Of a DNA stretch of 64,000 bases, positions 9,638-17,514 are shown piece by piece. The translations under genes and the position numbers were made by a program. Source of the DNA: JAICJR01 sp963848495 (GTDB lineage: Bacteria; Actinomycetota; Thermoleophilia; Solirubrobacterales; Thermoleophilaceae); contig CAWKDV010000002.1 in NCBI GenBank assembly GCA_963848495.1, positions 1,488,001 to 1,552,000 on the forward strand, written 5' to 3'. The notes below the pieces were generated by a model. It made no database searches, had not been told where the DNA came from, and was given only the letters and a program-made list of their open reading frames with translations. Within the stretch, counting starts at the first letter, position 1. Each line of letters starts with the position of its first letter.

Positions 9638-11456
9638 GTGAGCACAGCCGACTTCCTCGCGCAGCACCCACCGTTCGACAGCCTCGCGCCGAAGAGCTCC
9701 AGCGCGTCGCCTCATCCGCCAGCGAACAGGTCTATCCGCGCCGGCGAGCTCGCGCTGATCATGTACGGAGAGCCGACTCGCTGACCTGTTCGTCGTGCGG
9801 CACGGGGGCGATGGAGCTGATGCATGAGGGCGGAGGTGATCGAGGTGCTCGAGCCCGGCGACCTGCTTCGGGCATCCGTCGCTCGTCTCGGGCCTCGCCC
9901 CGAGCTTCAGCGTGCCGCGCGCGTGAGGATTCCGCCTGCCTGCTGATCCCCGCGCGAGCTCGCGCTTCGAGGTGCTCGCCCGCCCGGCCGGGCACGCAGT
10001 TCATCGCTGCGCAGCCCTGCGCGAGCGCATGATGCGCAGCGACCAGACCGCGGAGGGCGCTGCCGGAGCTGATGACTCAGGCGGCGTGGGCGCGACTGGT
10101 GGCGCACGCAGCCGCTCGGTCACGGTCCTGGCCGAGACGTCGGTGCGCGAGGCGGCCACGGCGATGACCGCGGCAGGACAGGACCGCCGCCTTCGTCGAT
10201 CTGCCTGGTGCGGACTGGGGATCGTGACCGGACGCCGACCTGCGCGAGCGCGTGCTCGGCGGCCGGGCTCGGCGCCGACGACCCGGTGAGGGACGCGGTC
10301 CGCTCAGCCCGCCCTGTGCGTGCCGGCCGAGCGCACCGTCGGCGAGGCGCTGATGGACCTGCTCGACCTCGGGATGCGCGAGACATCTGCGTCACCGACA
10401 GCGGCGGCCAGGTGATCGGCCTCGTGTCGGTGGAGGACATCGCGGGCGGCGAGCACTCCCCGTTCGCGCTGCGGCGCGGCGATCGAGCGCGCGCCGGACG
10501 TGGATGCGCTGGTGGCGACGGTGCGACGACGGCCTGCCGCGTCTGCAGGCCTCGCTGCTCTCGGCGCGGGGCTCGAGCCGATCGACATCGAGCCGGGTGC
10601 TGACCGTCGCAGAGCGACATCGATCACCGCGCGCCTGCGTGGACTTCGCCCTCGAGCGCCACGGGCAGGCGCCGCGTCGCTGGGCGTGGATGGGGCTCGG
10701 CAGCGTCGGCGCGCCATGAGCTGACGCTCGCCTCCGACCAGGACAACGCGCTCGCCTACGCCGATGACGCGGACGGGGAGGTGGACGGCTACTTCGAGCG
10801 CTTGGCGAAGGACGTGAACGCGGGCCTCGCGGCGCTGCGGCGTTGGGCGAGGACAACGCCGACGTGCTCGCGCGCAACCGCAACGTGGCGCATGACCGCG
10901 TGGCAGCTGGCGGGACGATCCTCGTCGAGCTGCCTGGAGCACCCCGACCGCTCGCACCTCGTGCGGGCGGCGGTGACGTTCGACTTCCGGCACGTGATGG
11001 GCGGGCTGGACGATCGTGCCTGCCGCTGGTGGAGGTCGCTGCGCCGCGCACGTGAGCACCCGGACTTCCTCGGGCGGCTGGCGCGCACGGTGACGGACTG
11101 GGAGGTGCCGATGCGGCCGGCGCGGCGGATCTCGACCGACGAGGACGGCCGCGTTCGACATCAAGAAGGGCGGCACGCTGCCGATCACGAACCTCGCCCG
11201 CTTCCATGCGATGGCTCGCCGGCATCACGATCTCGGCCACGCTCGACCGCCTCGCCGCCGCCGAGGATGCGGGGCAGATAGACGCCGACACGGCGGCCTC
11301 GCCTGCGCGAGGCATTCGGCATCGTCTTCGCGCGTGCGCCACGAGCATCACGCGGCCTGCCACCGCCTTGGTCGCGAGGTGGACAACCGGGTCGATCCCA
11401 GCGAGCTGTCACTCCCGCGCAGAGCCGAGCTGACCGAGGCGCTGAGGGCGGTGTAG
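9638..11456 (+). CDS. Cyclic-nucleotide-binding / CBS / DUF294 nucleotidyltransferase regulator (multiple frameshifts)
   Basis: Reassembly across frames gives the architecture of PII-uridylyltransferase-like signalling proteins. First is an N-terminal cNMP-binding fold (ADFLAQHPPFDSLAPEELQR, then LFVVRHG). A CBS pair follows (VTDSGGQVIGLVSVEDIAGG). Next is a nucleotidyltransferase block (WAWMGLGSV, then ELTLASDQDNALAYAD with its Asp residues). A DUF294 C-terminal helical domain (NLARFHAM, ISATLDRLAAAEDAGQIDA) ends the protein. GTG 9638 begins 22 bases after the permease stop, so the pair is probably co-transcribed. Such proteins often accompany solute transporters and may couple uptake to a nucleotide signal. 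The frame breaks repeatedly, but motifs are preserved between the indels. Confidence 0.65.
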
Positions 11457-11500
11457 GCGGCCAGCGAAAGCTCGGTCTTCGAGCCGATGAGTATATAAGT

Positions 11501-11529
11501 GAGTGTTGAGTGTTGAGTGTTGAGTAGTT
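11501..11529. repeat. Heptamer tandem array GAGTGTT x3
   Basis: Three perfect head-to-tail copies of GAGTGTT occupy 11501-11521, followed by a degenerate fourth unit. The array marks the left border of the AT-rich island. Confidence 0.8.
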
Positions 11530-11933
11530 AATTGCTTCTTTTCGATTGTTAAGGCTCTGAATCAGTCTGTTCAGCATCTGGCTGATTAGAGAGACGCGCT
11601 TCTGTTTATAGGGAGAGTGAGAGAGGTTTTGTGTATCGGTTAGCGATAGCTAATGTTGAAGCTCGTACGCGTATCTTAGAGATATGAACAAGAATGCAGC
11701 TAGTCGAGTTGCGTTCTGCGGTTGAGGTTTTCGATGATGTTGGCACTAACTTTATCTGAGAGTGCATCACTTGGACGCTGAGCGTCTAGAGGTCAGTTGT
11801 ATCTCACTGAAGAGTGGAATCTCTGATCTCGTCTGACAGCTGCGCCGCTAGTAGATACACCTAGAGCTTCTCGAAGTCTGGCGAATCTACACCTGAGTAA
11901 GACGAGAGTGGCTATGCTCCGCCTCCGCCGAAG

Positions 11934-11954
11934 ACCACTCACCACTCACCACTC
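11934..11954. repeat. Heptamer tandem array ACCACTC x3
   Basis: Three perfect copies of ACCACTC occupy 11934-11954 at the right part of the AT-rich island. Orientation is opposite to the GAGTGTT array at 11501. Confidence 0.8.
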
Positions 11955-12046
11955 ACGAGCGTGTAGATCGCTCACACATCGACCGTCGCGTATGCCCCTT
12001 AGCAGCCATGACCGGTGGAACACGCGCACACTAGAATCGCTTGCTC

Positions 12047-12976
12047 GTGTGTGGCATCGTAGGACTCTTCAGCAAGTCCCTGAGCGTCAGAGAGCGGCTC
12101 GGAGAGCACCTCGCCGACATGCTCGCGCAGCTGACCGATCGCGGCCCCGACAGCGCGGGCGTGGCCATCTACCGCGACCCGGCGCCGGCGGGCGACGAGC
12201 AAGGTGTCGCTGTACTCCGCCGGACCCCGACGTCGACAGAGATGGCGCTCGGCGCCGAGCTCGACGACGCGTTCGGCCGCGCGCGCCGCCGCAGCGTGCG
12301 CGCCACGCCATGCGACGCTCGTAGATCGTCGACGCCGATGCCGAGCGAGGCGCAGGCGCTGGCTGCCGAGCACCGTCCCGAGCTGACGGATGATGAGCGC
12401 CGGCGCAGACGATCGAGATCTACAAGGAGGCCGGGCCGCCCGAGCGACGTTCGTCGCGCGCTTCGCGCTCGCGCGACATGCGCAGGCAAGCCACGCGATC
12501 GGCCACACGCGCATGGCGACCGAGAGCGCGCGTCACCACCGAGCGGCTCGCACCCGTTCTCGACCGGGCTGGACCTCTGCCTCGTGCACAACGGCTCGCT
12601 GTCGAACCACAACCGGCTGCGCGCGCGAGCTGCGCCGCGAGGGCATCGCGCTTCCAGACCGAGAACGACAGCGAGGTCGCCGCCGGCTACCTCACCTGGC
12701 GGATGCGCGAGGGCGCGACGCTCGAGGAGGCGCTCGAGGGCTGCCTCGAGGACCTCGACGGCTTCTACACCTTCGCCGTCGGCACGCGCCGACGGCTTCG
12801 CCGTGCTGCGCGACCCGATCGCCTGCAAGCCGGCCGTGATGGCCGAGACCGACGACTGGGTGGCGATGGCCTCGGAGTACCGCGCGCATCGCCGACGCTG
12901 CCCGGCGTCGAGGACGCGAGCATCTGGGAGCCCGCAGCCCGGCGTCGTCTATACGCTGGAGCCGGAGCTCGCGTGA
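12047..12976 (+). CDS. mgsA: Class II glutamine amidotransferase, probable N-methylglutamate synthase subunit A (frameshifted)
   Basis: The GTG at 12047 is followed directly by Cys: CGIVGLFSKSL, the N-terminal nucleophile of Ntn-type glutamine amidotransferases. LTDRGPDSAG, IGHTRMATES and LVHNGSLSNHN are further family landmarks, read in shifting frames. It resembles the stand-alone amidotransferase subunit of the GlxB/MgsA type rather than full-length glutamate synthase. MgsABC makes N-methylglutamate from glutamate-derived and methylamine-derived precursors in the cytoplasm. The stop overlaps the start of the next gene (GTGA at 12973-12976), indicating translational coupling. The AT-rich island lies immediately upstream and would contain the promoter. 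Several single-base indels are present. Confidence 0.65.
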   Translation: MCGIVGLFSKSLSVRERLGEHLADMLAQLTDRGPDSAGVAIYRDPAPAGDEQGVAVLRRTPTSTEMALGAELDDAFGRARRRSVRATPCDARRSSTPMPSEAQALAAEHRPELTDDERRRRRSRSTRRPGRPSDVRRALRARATCAGKPRDRPHAHGDRERASPPSGSHPFSTGLDLCLVHNGSLSNHNRLRARAAPRGHRASRPRTTARSPPATSPGGCARARRSRRRSRAASRTSTASTPSPSARADGFAVLRDPIACKPAVMAETDDWVAMASEYRAHRRRCPASRTRASGSPQPGVVYTLEPELA

Positions 12977-13696
12977 CGACGAGCGTCCGCATCGCAGCGG
13001 TCGCGACCGTCGACCTGGCCACGACGCCGCTGCGCGAGCTGAACGCAGCGTCTGCACGACCGGCCCGAGCCGGACCGCGAAGCTGGCGCGTGCGTGAACC
13101 CGCGCGGCGCGCACGCGATCGCCGTCGGGCTCGACGCGCGACGCTCGAGGTCGACGATCGACGGCCACGTGGGCTACTACTGCGCCGGCATGAACAAGCG
13201 CGCGACGGTCGCGCGTCGCAGGGCAACGCCGGCACCGGCGTGGCCGAGAACATGATGTCGGGCCGCGTGCACGTCGAAGGGCGACGCCAGCGCAGTCGGC
13301 CGGCGCCACCGGCCGCGGCGGCCTGCTGGTCGTCGACGGCGACGCCTCCGCGCGCTGCGGCATCTCGATGAAGGGCGTCGACATCGTCGTGCGGCGGCTC
13401 GGTCGGCCACATGAGCGCGCTTCATGGCGCAGGCGGGCCGCCTGGTCGTGCTGCGGCGACGCGGGCGACGCGCTGGGCGACTCGATCTACGAGGCGCGCT
13501 CTACGTGCGCGGCACGGTCGCCAGCCTCGGCGCGGACTGCGTCGAGAAGGAGATGCGGGACGAGCACGTCGCCGAGCTGCGCGACGCTGCTGGACGCGCG
13601 CCGGCATCGACGACGCCGACGCCGGCGACTTCCGCCGCTACGGCTCGGCGCGCCAGCTCTACAACTTCAACGTCGACAACGCCGGGGAGCTACTGA
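12973..13696 (+). CDS. mgsB: GXGXG-domain protein, probable N-methylglutamate synthase subunit B (frameshifted)
   Basis: About 240 codons encode a stand-alone version of the glutamate-synthase C-terminal beta-helix. Legible pieces are HVGYYCAGMNKRATV, GNAGTGVAENMMSGRV, GRGGLLVVDGDASARCGISM, FMAQAGRLVVCGDAGDALGDS and RGTVASLGADCV. The repeated GxGxG turns are diagnostic. It corresponds to GlxC/MgsB. The start overlaps mgsA by 4 bases, and the stop (13694-13696) overlaps the next ATG by 1 base. Several indels shift the frame, but no motif is lost. Confidence 0.65.
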
Positions 13697-14875
13697 TGAG
13701 CGGCGGCAGATCGCCGCCGGCCTGCGCGAGTCGGCGACCTTCGACCGCAACACGATCGCCGAGATCCAGCGCGCCGCCCGCGAGGGCATCTACGACATCC
13801 GCGGCTTCGGCGCCAAGCGCCAGGTGCCGCACTTCGACGATTTCCTCTTCCTAGGGGCGAGCATGTCGCGCTACCCGCTCGAGGGCTACCGCGAGCGCTG
13901 CAGCACCGACGTGGTGCTCGGCGACCGCTTCGCGAGCAAGCCGGTCCACCTCGACATCCCGATCACGATCGCCGGCATGAGCTTCGGCGCGCTCAGCGCG
14001 CAGGCCAAGGAGGCTCTTGGCCGCGGCGCGTCCGAGATGGGCACCTCGACCACCACCGGCGACGGCGGCATGACGCCCGAGGAGCGCCAGTCCTCCAAGA
14101 CGCTCGTCTACCAGCTCCTGCCCTCGCGCTATGGCATGAACCCCGACGACCTGCGCGCGGCGGATGCGATCGAGATCGTGGTCGGCCAGGGCGCGAAGCC
14201 GGGCGGCGGAGGGATGCTGCTCGGGCACAAGATCTCGAAGCGCGTGGCCGAGATGCGCGACCTGCCCGAGGGCATCGACCAGCGCAGCGCCTGCCGCCAC
14301 CCGGACTGGACCGGCCCGGACGATCTCGAGATCAAGATCGGCGAGCTGCGCGAGATCACCGACTGGGAGAAGCCGATCTACGTGAAGATCGGGGCCACGC
14401 GCACCTACTACGACTGCGCGCTCGCGGTGAAGGCGGGCGCCGACGTGATCGTGCTCGACGGCATGCAGGGCGGCACCGCGCGACGCAGGACGTCTTCATC
14501 GAGCACGTCGGCATCCCGATCCTCGCCGCGATCCCCAACGCCGTCGAAGCGCTGCAGGAGCTCGGCATGCACCGCAAGGTGCAGCTGGTCGTCTCCGGCG
14601 GAATCCGCACGGGCGCCGACGTGGCCAAGGCGCTGGCCCTCGGCGCCGACGCGGTCTCGATCGGCGTCGCCGCGCTGATCGCCCTCGGCGACAACGCGCC
14701 CGAGCACGACGCCGAGTACCGCAAGCTCGGCTCGGCCGCCGGCTTCTACGACGACTGGCACGCCGGCCTCGACCCGGTCAACATGGAGCCCGAGGACCTG
14801 GTGGCCCTCACCGTCGAGGCGGCGGCGATGGCCCGCGTGCCGCTGGCCGGCACGAGCTGGGTGCCGGGCGCCTGA
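13696..14875 (+). CDS. mgsC: FMN-binding glutamate-synthase-like protein, probable N-methylglutamate synthase subunit C (two frameshifts)
   Basis: This is the central FMN/Fe-S synthase domain as a separate polypeptide, about 392 residues after correction. It reads PITIAGMSFGALSAQAKEAL, TSTTTGDGGMTPEER, VGQGAKPGGGGMLLG, YVKIGATRTYYDCALAVKAG, VIVLDGMQGGT and VVSGGIRTGADVAKALALGADA, the flavin and substrate-binding series of the family. It corresponds to GlxD/MgsC. Frameshifts occur right after the start (about 13710) and near 14482. From there to the stop at 14875 the frame is clean. In N-methylglutamate pathways it condenses the amino group onto 2-oxoglutarate-derived glutamate. The Glx family overlaps, so the substrate is an inference from the neighbouring GS-like gene. 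Confidence 0.7.
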
Positions 14876-14930
14876 GACAGCCGCCCGACGCGGCTGGGGA
14901 GAACCGCGCCGGGCGACCGCGGGTGATCGA

Positions 14931-15422
14931 CTAGCGCGGGATGAGCACCTTGTCGATCACGTGGATGACGCCGTTGGAGGCGGCCACATCAGCTGTCGTG
15001 ACGCGCGCTCCGCCCACGTAGACCTTGCCGCCGCGGACGCGGACCGACACGCGGCCGTTCAACGTCTTCAGCGACTTGCGCTTGATCACCGAGGCGGCTT
15101 TCAGCCGGCCCTTGACCACGTGGTGGAGCAGCACCTTGCGCAGCTTCGCCGGGTCCTTGGCGAGCGCGTCGAGCGTCGCCTGTGGCAGCTTGGCGAAGGC
15201 GGCGTCCGTGGGGGCGAAGACCGTGTATGCCCTGTGGCCACTCAGCGTCTTCGCCAGGCCCGCCTGCTGCACGAGCGACGTGAGCGTCTTGAACTGGCCC
15301 GCCGCGACGGCGGTGTCGACGATGTTCCTCTGCTTCGTCGTCCCCGCGCCCGCGGACCCGGACGGCACGAGCAGTGCCGCTGCCAGCGCCGAGGCGGCGA
15401 TGGCGATGGCGATGCGTTTCAT
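14931..15422 (-). CDS. Secreted fasciclin (FAS1) domain protein
   Basis: A 163-residue exported protein: signal peptide MKRIAIAIAASALAAALLVP to about residue 25, then one FAS1 domain. The domain has NIVDTAVAAGQFKTLTSLVQ, YTVFAPTDAAFAKLP, LLHHVVKGRL and the closing NGVIHVIDKVLIP. FAS1 domains mediate adhesion or extracellular matrix contacts, and single-domain bacterial forms are often induced by stress or light. The start is ATG 15422 with a purine-rich site (AGAAGGGAGAAG) upstream. It follows the DUF378 gene by 19 bases in the same direction, so both probably answer to the operators near 15.7 kb. Confidence 0.9.
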   Translation of the reverse strand: MKRIAIAIAASALAAALLVPSGSAGAGTTKQRNIVDTAVAAGQFKTLTSLVQQAGLAKTLSGHRAYTVFAPTDAAFAKLPQATLDALAKDPAKLRKVLLHHVVKGRLKAASVIKRKSLKTLNGRVSVRVRGGKVYVGGARVTTADVAASNGVIHVIDKVLIPR

Positions 15423-15441
15423 CTGACTTCTCCCTTCTCGG

Positions 15442-15681
15442 CTAGTGAGCGGCGGTCGCCGGGCCCTCGACCCCGGCCGTGCGGCGGCCCAGGAGCGAGG
15501 CGATCGCGTAGATGGCGGACAGTCCGACGAGCCCGTAGACGACCCGGCTCGCCGCGGTCGTGCCGCCGAAGTCCTCACCGAAGATCCAGGCGACGAGGTC
15601 GAACTTCGCCACCGCCACCAGACCCCAGTTGAGTCCTCCGACGATCAGAAGTAGGGCTGCAATCCCGTCGAGCTTCTTCAT
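15442..15681 (-). CDS. DUF378 small membrane protein
   Basis: A 79-residue protein with two hydrophobic segments, IAALLLIVGGLNWGLVAVA and VVYGLVGLSAIYAIASLLG, and the typical opening MKKLDGIA. It matches the DUF378 (YuzA-like) family, whose function is unknown. A GGAGG site precedes the ATG. The first pair of TGTATAG motifs (15695-15712) lies 14-31 bases upstream of its start, so it is probably controlled by the adjacent B12-dependent MerR regulator. Confidence 0.85.
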   Translation of the reverse strand: MKKLDGIAALLLIVGGLNWGLVAVAKFDLVAWIFGEDFGGTTAASRVVYGLVGLSAIYAIASLLGRRTAGVEGPATAAH

Positions 15682-15694
15682 GCTGTTGACCTCC

Positions 15695-15712
15695 TGTATA
15701 GGTCTTGTATAG
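15695..15712. promoter_or_regulatory. Paired TGTATAG operator-like motifs (DUF378 side)
   Basis: Two direct copies of TGTATAG occur at 15695-15701 and 15706-15712, 11 bases apart start to start, about one helical turn. They lie just upstream of the leftward DUF378-fasciclin pair. They resemble operators of CarH/LitR-type MerR proteins, and such a protein is encoded on the other side of this intergenic region. Confidence 0.55.
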
Positions 15713-15747
15713 ATCCGAGTGCGGCAAGGTAGCGCGGTACATAACGC

Positions 15748-15778
15748 TTGTCAAGGGGTTGTACAGATCCTGTATAGT
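15748..15778 (+). promoter_or_regulatory. MerR-type promoter with paired operator motifs (carH side)
   Basis: TTGTCA (15748-15753) and TATAGT (15773-15778) are separated by 19 bases, the long spacing typical of MerR-regulated promoters. Inside lie TGTACAG (15760-15766) and TGTATAG (15771-15777), again 11 bases apart start to start. The -10 hexamer ends 8 bases before the GTG, so the transcript would be nearly leaderless. The arrangement suggests autoregulation by the downstream gene. Confidence 0.55.
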
Positions 15779-15786
15779 CTTGGCGC

Positions 15787-16683
15787 GTGACGGCAGACGA
15801 CGCGATCCTCCGCATCGGCGAGCTGAGCAAGCGCTCTGGGGTGAGTCCCGAGCTGCTGCGCGCCTGGGAGCGGCGCTATGGGCTGATCAAGCCCACCCGC
15901 TCGCCCGGCGGGCTGCGGCTGTACTCGACGGCGGACCTCGAGCGCGTGCGCCTGATGCGGCAGCACCTGGCCAACGGACTGGCGGCCGCCCAGGCCGCCA
16001 CCGAGGCATCGCGCGCGGTGGTGGGCGACAGGGGGCTCGCCTCGCCGGCCTTCGACAGTGCCCAGGCGCGCGACGAGCTCGCGCTCGCGCTCGACGGCTT
16101 CGACGAGCCGCGCGCCCAGGCGCTGATCGACCGCCTGCTGGCAGTCGCCACGATCGACACGCTCCTGAGCGAGGTGGTGCTGCCCTACCTGCACGAGCTC
16201 GGCGTGCGCTGGGAGCGCGGCGAGGCGTCAATCGCGCAGGAGCATTTCGCCTCGGGCGTGCTGCGCGGCCGGCTGCTCGGCCTCGCGCGCGGTTGGGGCC
16301 AGGGAGGCGGACCCGCCGCACTGCTTGCCGGTCTTCCGGGCGAGTGGCACGACCTCGGCCTGATCGCCTTCGGGTTAGCGCTCCGTGCGCGCGGCTGGCG
16401 GATCGTCTACCTCGGCGGCGACGCGCCGATCGACACGGTCGAGGACGCCTGCCGGCGCGTCGAGCCGACTCTGGCCGTGCTCCACGGCATCGGGGAGGAG
16501 CTCGTGACGCCACTTCTCGAGCGCCTCCGGACGCTCGCCGAGAGCCAGCGCCTGGCGATCTCCGGCCCGGCCGCCTGGACCAGCATCCTGGCGGGCCTGG
16601 ACCTGCTCCTGCTGAAGGGCGACCCGGTATCCGAAGCGGAGCTGGTCACGCGCCTCTTCCAGCCGGCCGAGTCACCGGCGTAG
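15787..16683 (+). CDS. CarH/LitR-like B12-dependent MerR photoreceptor regulator
   Basis: This 298-residue protein has three parts: an N-terminal MerR winged helix (residues 9-75, IGELSKRSGVSPELLRAWER), a four-helix cap, and a C-terminal cobalamin-binding Rossmann domain. The cap holds W142 and E152-H153 in the Trp-x9-Glu-His spacing known from CarH. The GEWHDLG motif (H188) matches the lower axial histidine of the adenosylcobalamin site. In CarH, B12-bound tetramers repress in the dark and fall apart in light. The operators beside the gene suggest it controls itself and the DUF378-fasciclin pair. The light-sensing role follows from these residues and is an inference. Confidence 0.8.
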   Translation: MTADDAILRIGELSKRSGVSPELLRAWERRYGLIKPTRSPGGLRLYSTADLERVRLMRQHLANGLAAAQAATEASRAVVGDRGLASPAFDSAQARDELALALDGFDEPRAQALIDRLLAVATIDTLLSEVVLPYLHELGVRWERGEASIAQEHFASGVLRGRLLGLARGWGQGGGPAALLAGLPGEWHDLGLIAFGLALRARGWRIVYLGGDAPIDTVEDACRRVEPTLAVLHGIGEELVTPLLERLRTLAESQRLAISGPAAWTSILAGLDLLLLKGDPVSEAELVTRLFQPAESPA

Positions 16684-16712
16684 CTGATCGGCCCCGGCCA
16701 GAGCTAGGCGTC

Positions 16713-17483
16713 CTACCTGCGCGCCGTGCGGGCGAGGAACGCCCTCTCCGCCCGCCGCTCCCGCGCCAGGCTCGCCCCGCTCACCCCGCTGTGTACCCAC
16801 GGCGTCGCTCCCGCCGGCAGCGTGATCAGCCGCGCGTGTGGCGCCGCCGCCCGCATCGCAAGCCCCTGCGCGTAGGGCACCACGGTGTCGCCCGGCGCGT
16901 AGGCGAGCAGCAGCGGCTGGCGGATGCGCCGCGCGCGGACCTCGGGGCTCCAGGCGTGGAGGCTCACGTAGGGGGCGAGGTAGTCGCGGATGCGGTCGTG
17001 CACCACGCCGGCGGGGAAGTCGAGCAGGTCGGTGGGGCCAGCATGCGAGATAGCGCAGGCGAGGCTGCGCCGCTTGGCGGCAAGCATCAGCGCGAGATGG
17101 CCGCCGGCCGAGTCGCCGGAGGCGCAGATCGTCGAGCGCGGGTGCGAGCGGCGGATGAGGTCGTAGCTGGCCAGCATGTCGGGCAGCGCGTAGGGGCCGG
17201 GGCGGTAGTCGATGCTGTAGGTGAGCCAGCCGTCGCGCGCGTAGCGCGCGGCCTCCGGCGCCTCGGCCGCCATCGCGGCGGCGCCGGTGCTGGTCCAGCC
17301 ACCGCCGTGGATGGCCAGCACGACGCCCTTCGGGCGGCCGGAGTCAGGCCTGAAGACGACCGTTCGCGCTGCGGGTGGCGGCGAGGCCGGCCAGGGGCGC
17401 GTGCCGGCACGCGCCGCGCACACGCCGATGGAGGCGAGCAGCAGCAGCGCGAGCGCGAGCTTCTCCGGACGGGCTGGCCACAT
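16713..17483 (-). CDS. Exported alpha/beta hydrolase
   Basis: A 256-residue hydrolase with an N-terminal hydrophobic export or anchor segment (KLALALLLLASIGVCAA). It then has the HGGGW oxyanion motif, the nucleophile elbow GDSAGGH, an acid in YAPGDTVVP and a late histidine in WVHSG. This is the arrangement of carboxylesterases and BD-FAE-like enzymes of the hormone-sensitive-lipase type. Substrate is unknown. It converges on the photoregulator gene, with about 30 bases between the stops. Confidence 0.8.
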   Translation of the reverse strand: MWPARPEKLALALLLLASIGVCAARAGTRPWPASPPPAARTVVFRPDSGRPKGVVLAIHGGGWTSTGAAAMAAEAPEAARYARDGWLTYSIDYRPGPYALPDMLASYDLIRRSHPRSTICASGDSAGGHLALMLAAKRRSLACAISHAGPTDLLDFPAGVVHDRIRDYLAPYVSLHAWSPEVRARRIRQPLLLAYAPGDTVVPYAQGLAMRAAAPHARLITLPAGATPWVHSGVSGASLARERRAERAFLARTARR

Positions 17484-17514
17484 TCACCCCCGTGATCGGC
17501 ACTGGCGTCGCCGA

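Larger units (their letters stand above)
11457..12046. other. AT-rich non-coding island bounded by inverted heptamer arrays
   Basis: No gene is supported in these 590 bases. Composition drops to roughly half GC against about 70 percent around it. Near the left end are three tandem copies of GAGTGTT (11501-11521), and near the right end three copies of ACCACTC (11934-11954). The reverse complement of the left unit, AACACTC, differs from the right unit at one base, so the arrays face each other. Between them are short self-complementary stretches such as TTAGCGATAGCTAA, GACGCTGAGCGTC and TATCTTAGAGATA. It may be a structured RNA, a MITE-like insertion or the mgs leader. I cannot choose among these, and local sequence quality is doubtful. 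Confidence 0.5.

Noticed and set aside
11700..11780. A tRNA gene in the AT-rich island
   Set aside because: A stretch resembling a T-loop was noticed, but no acceptor stem or anticodon arm could be matched.
11457..12046. CRISPR array
   Set aside because: The repeats are 7 bases long and directly adjacent, without spacers, and there are no cas genes.
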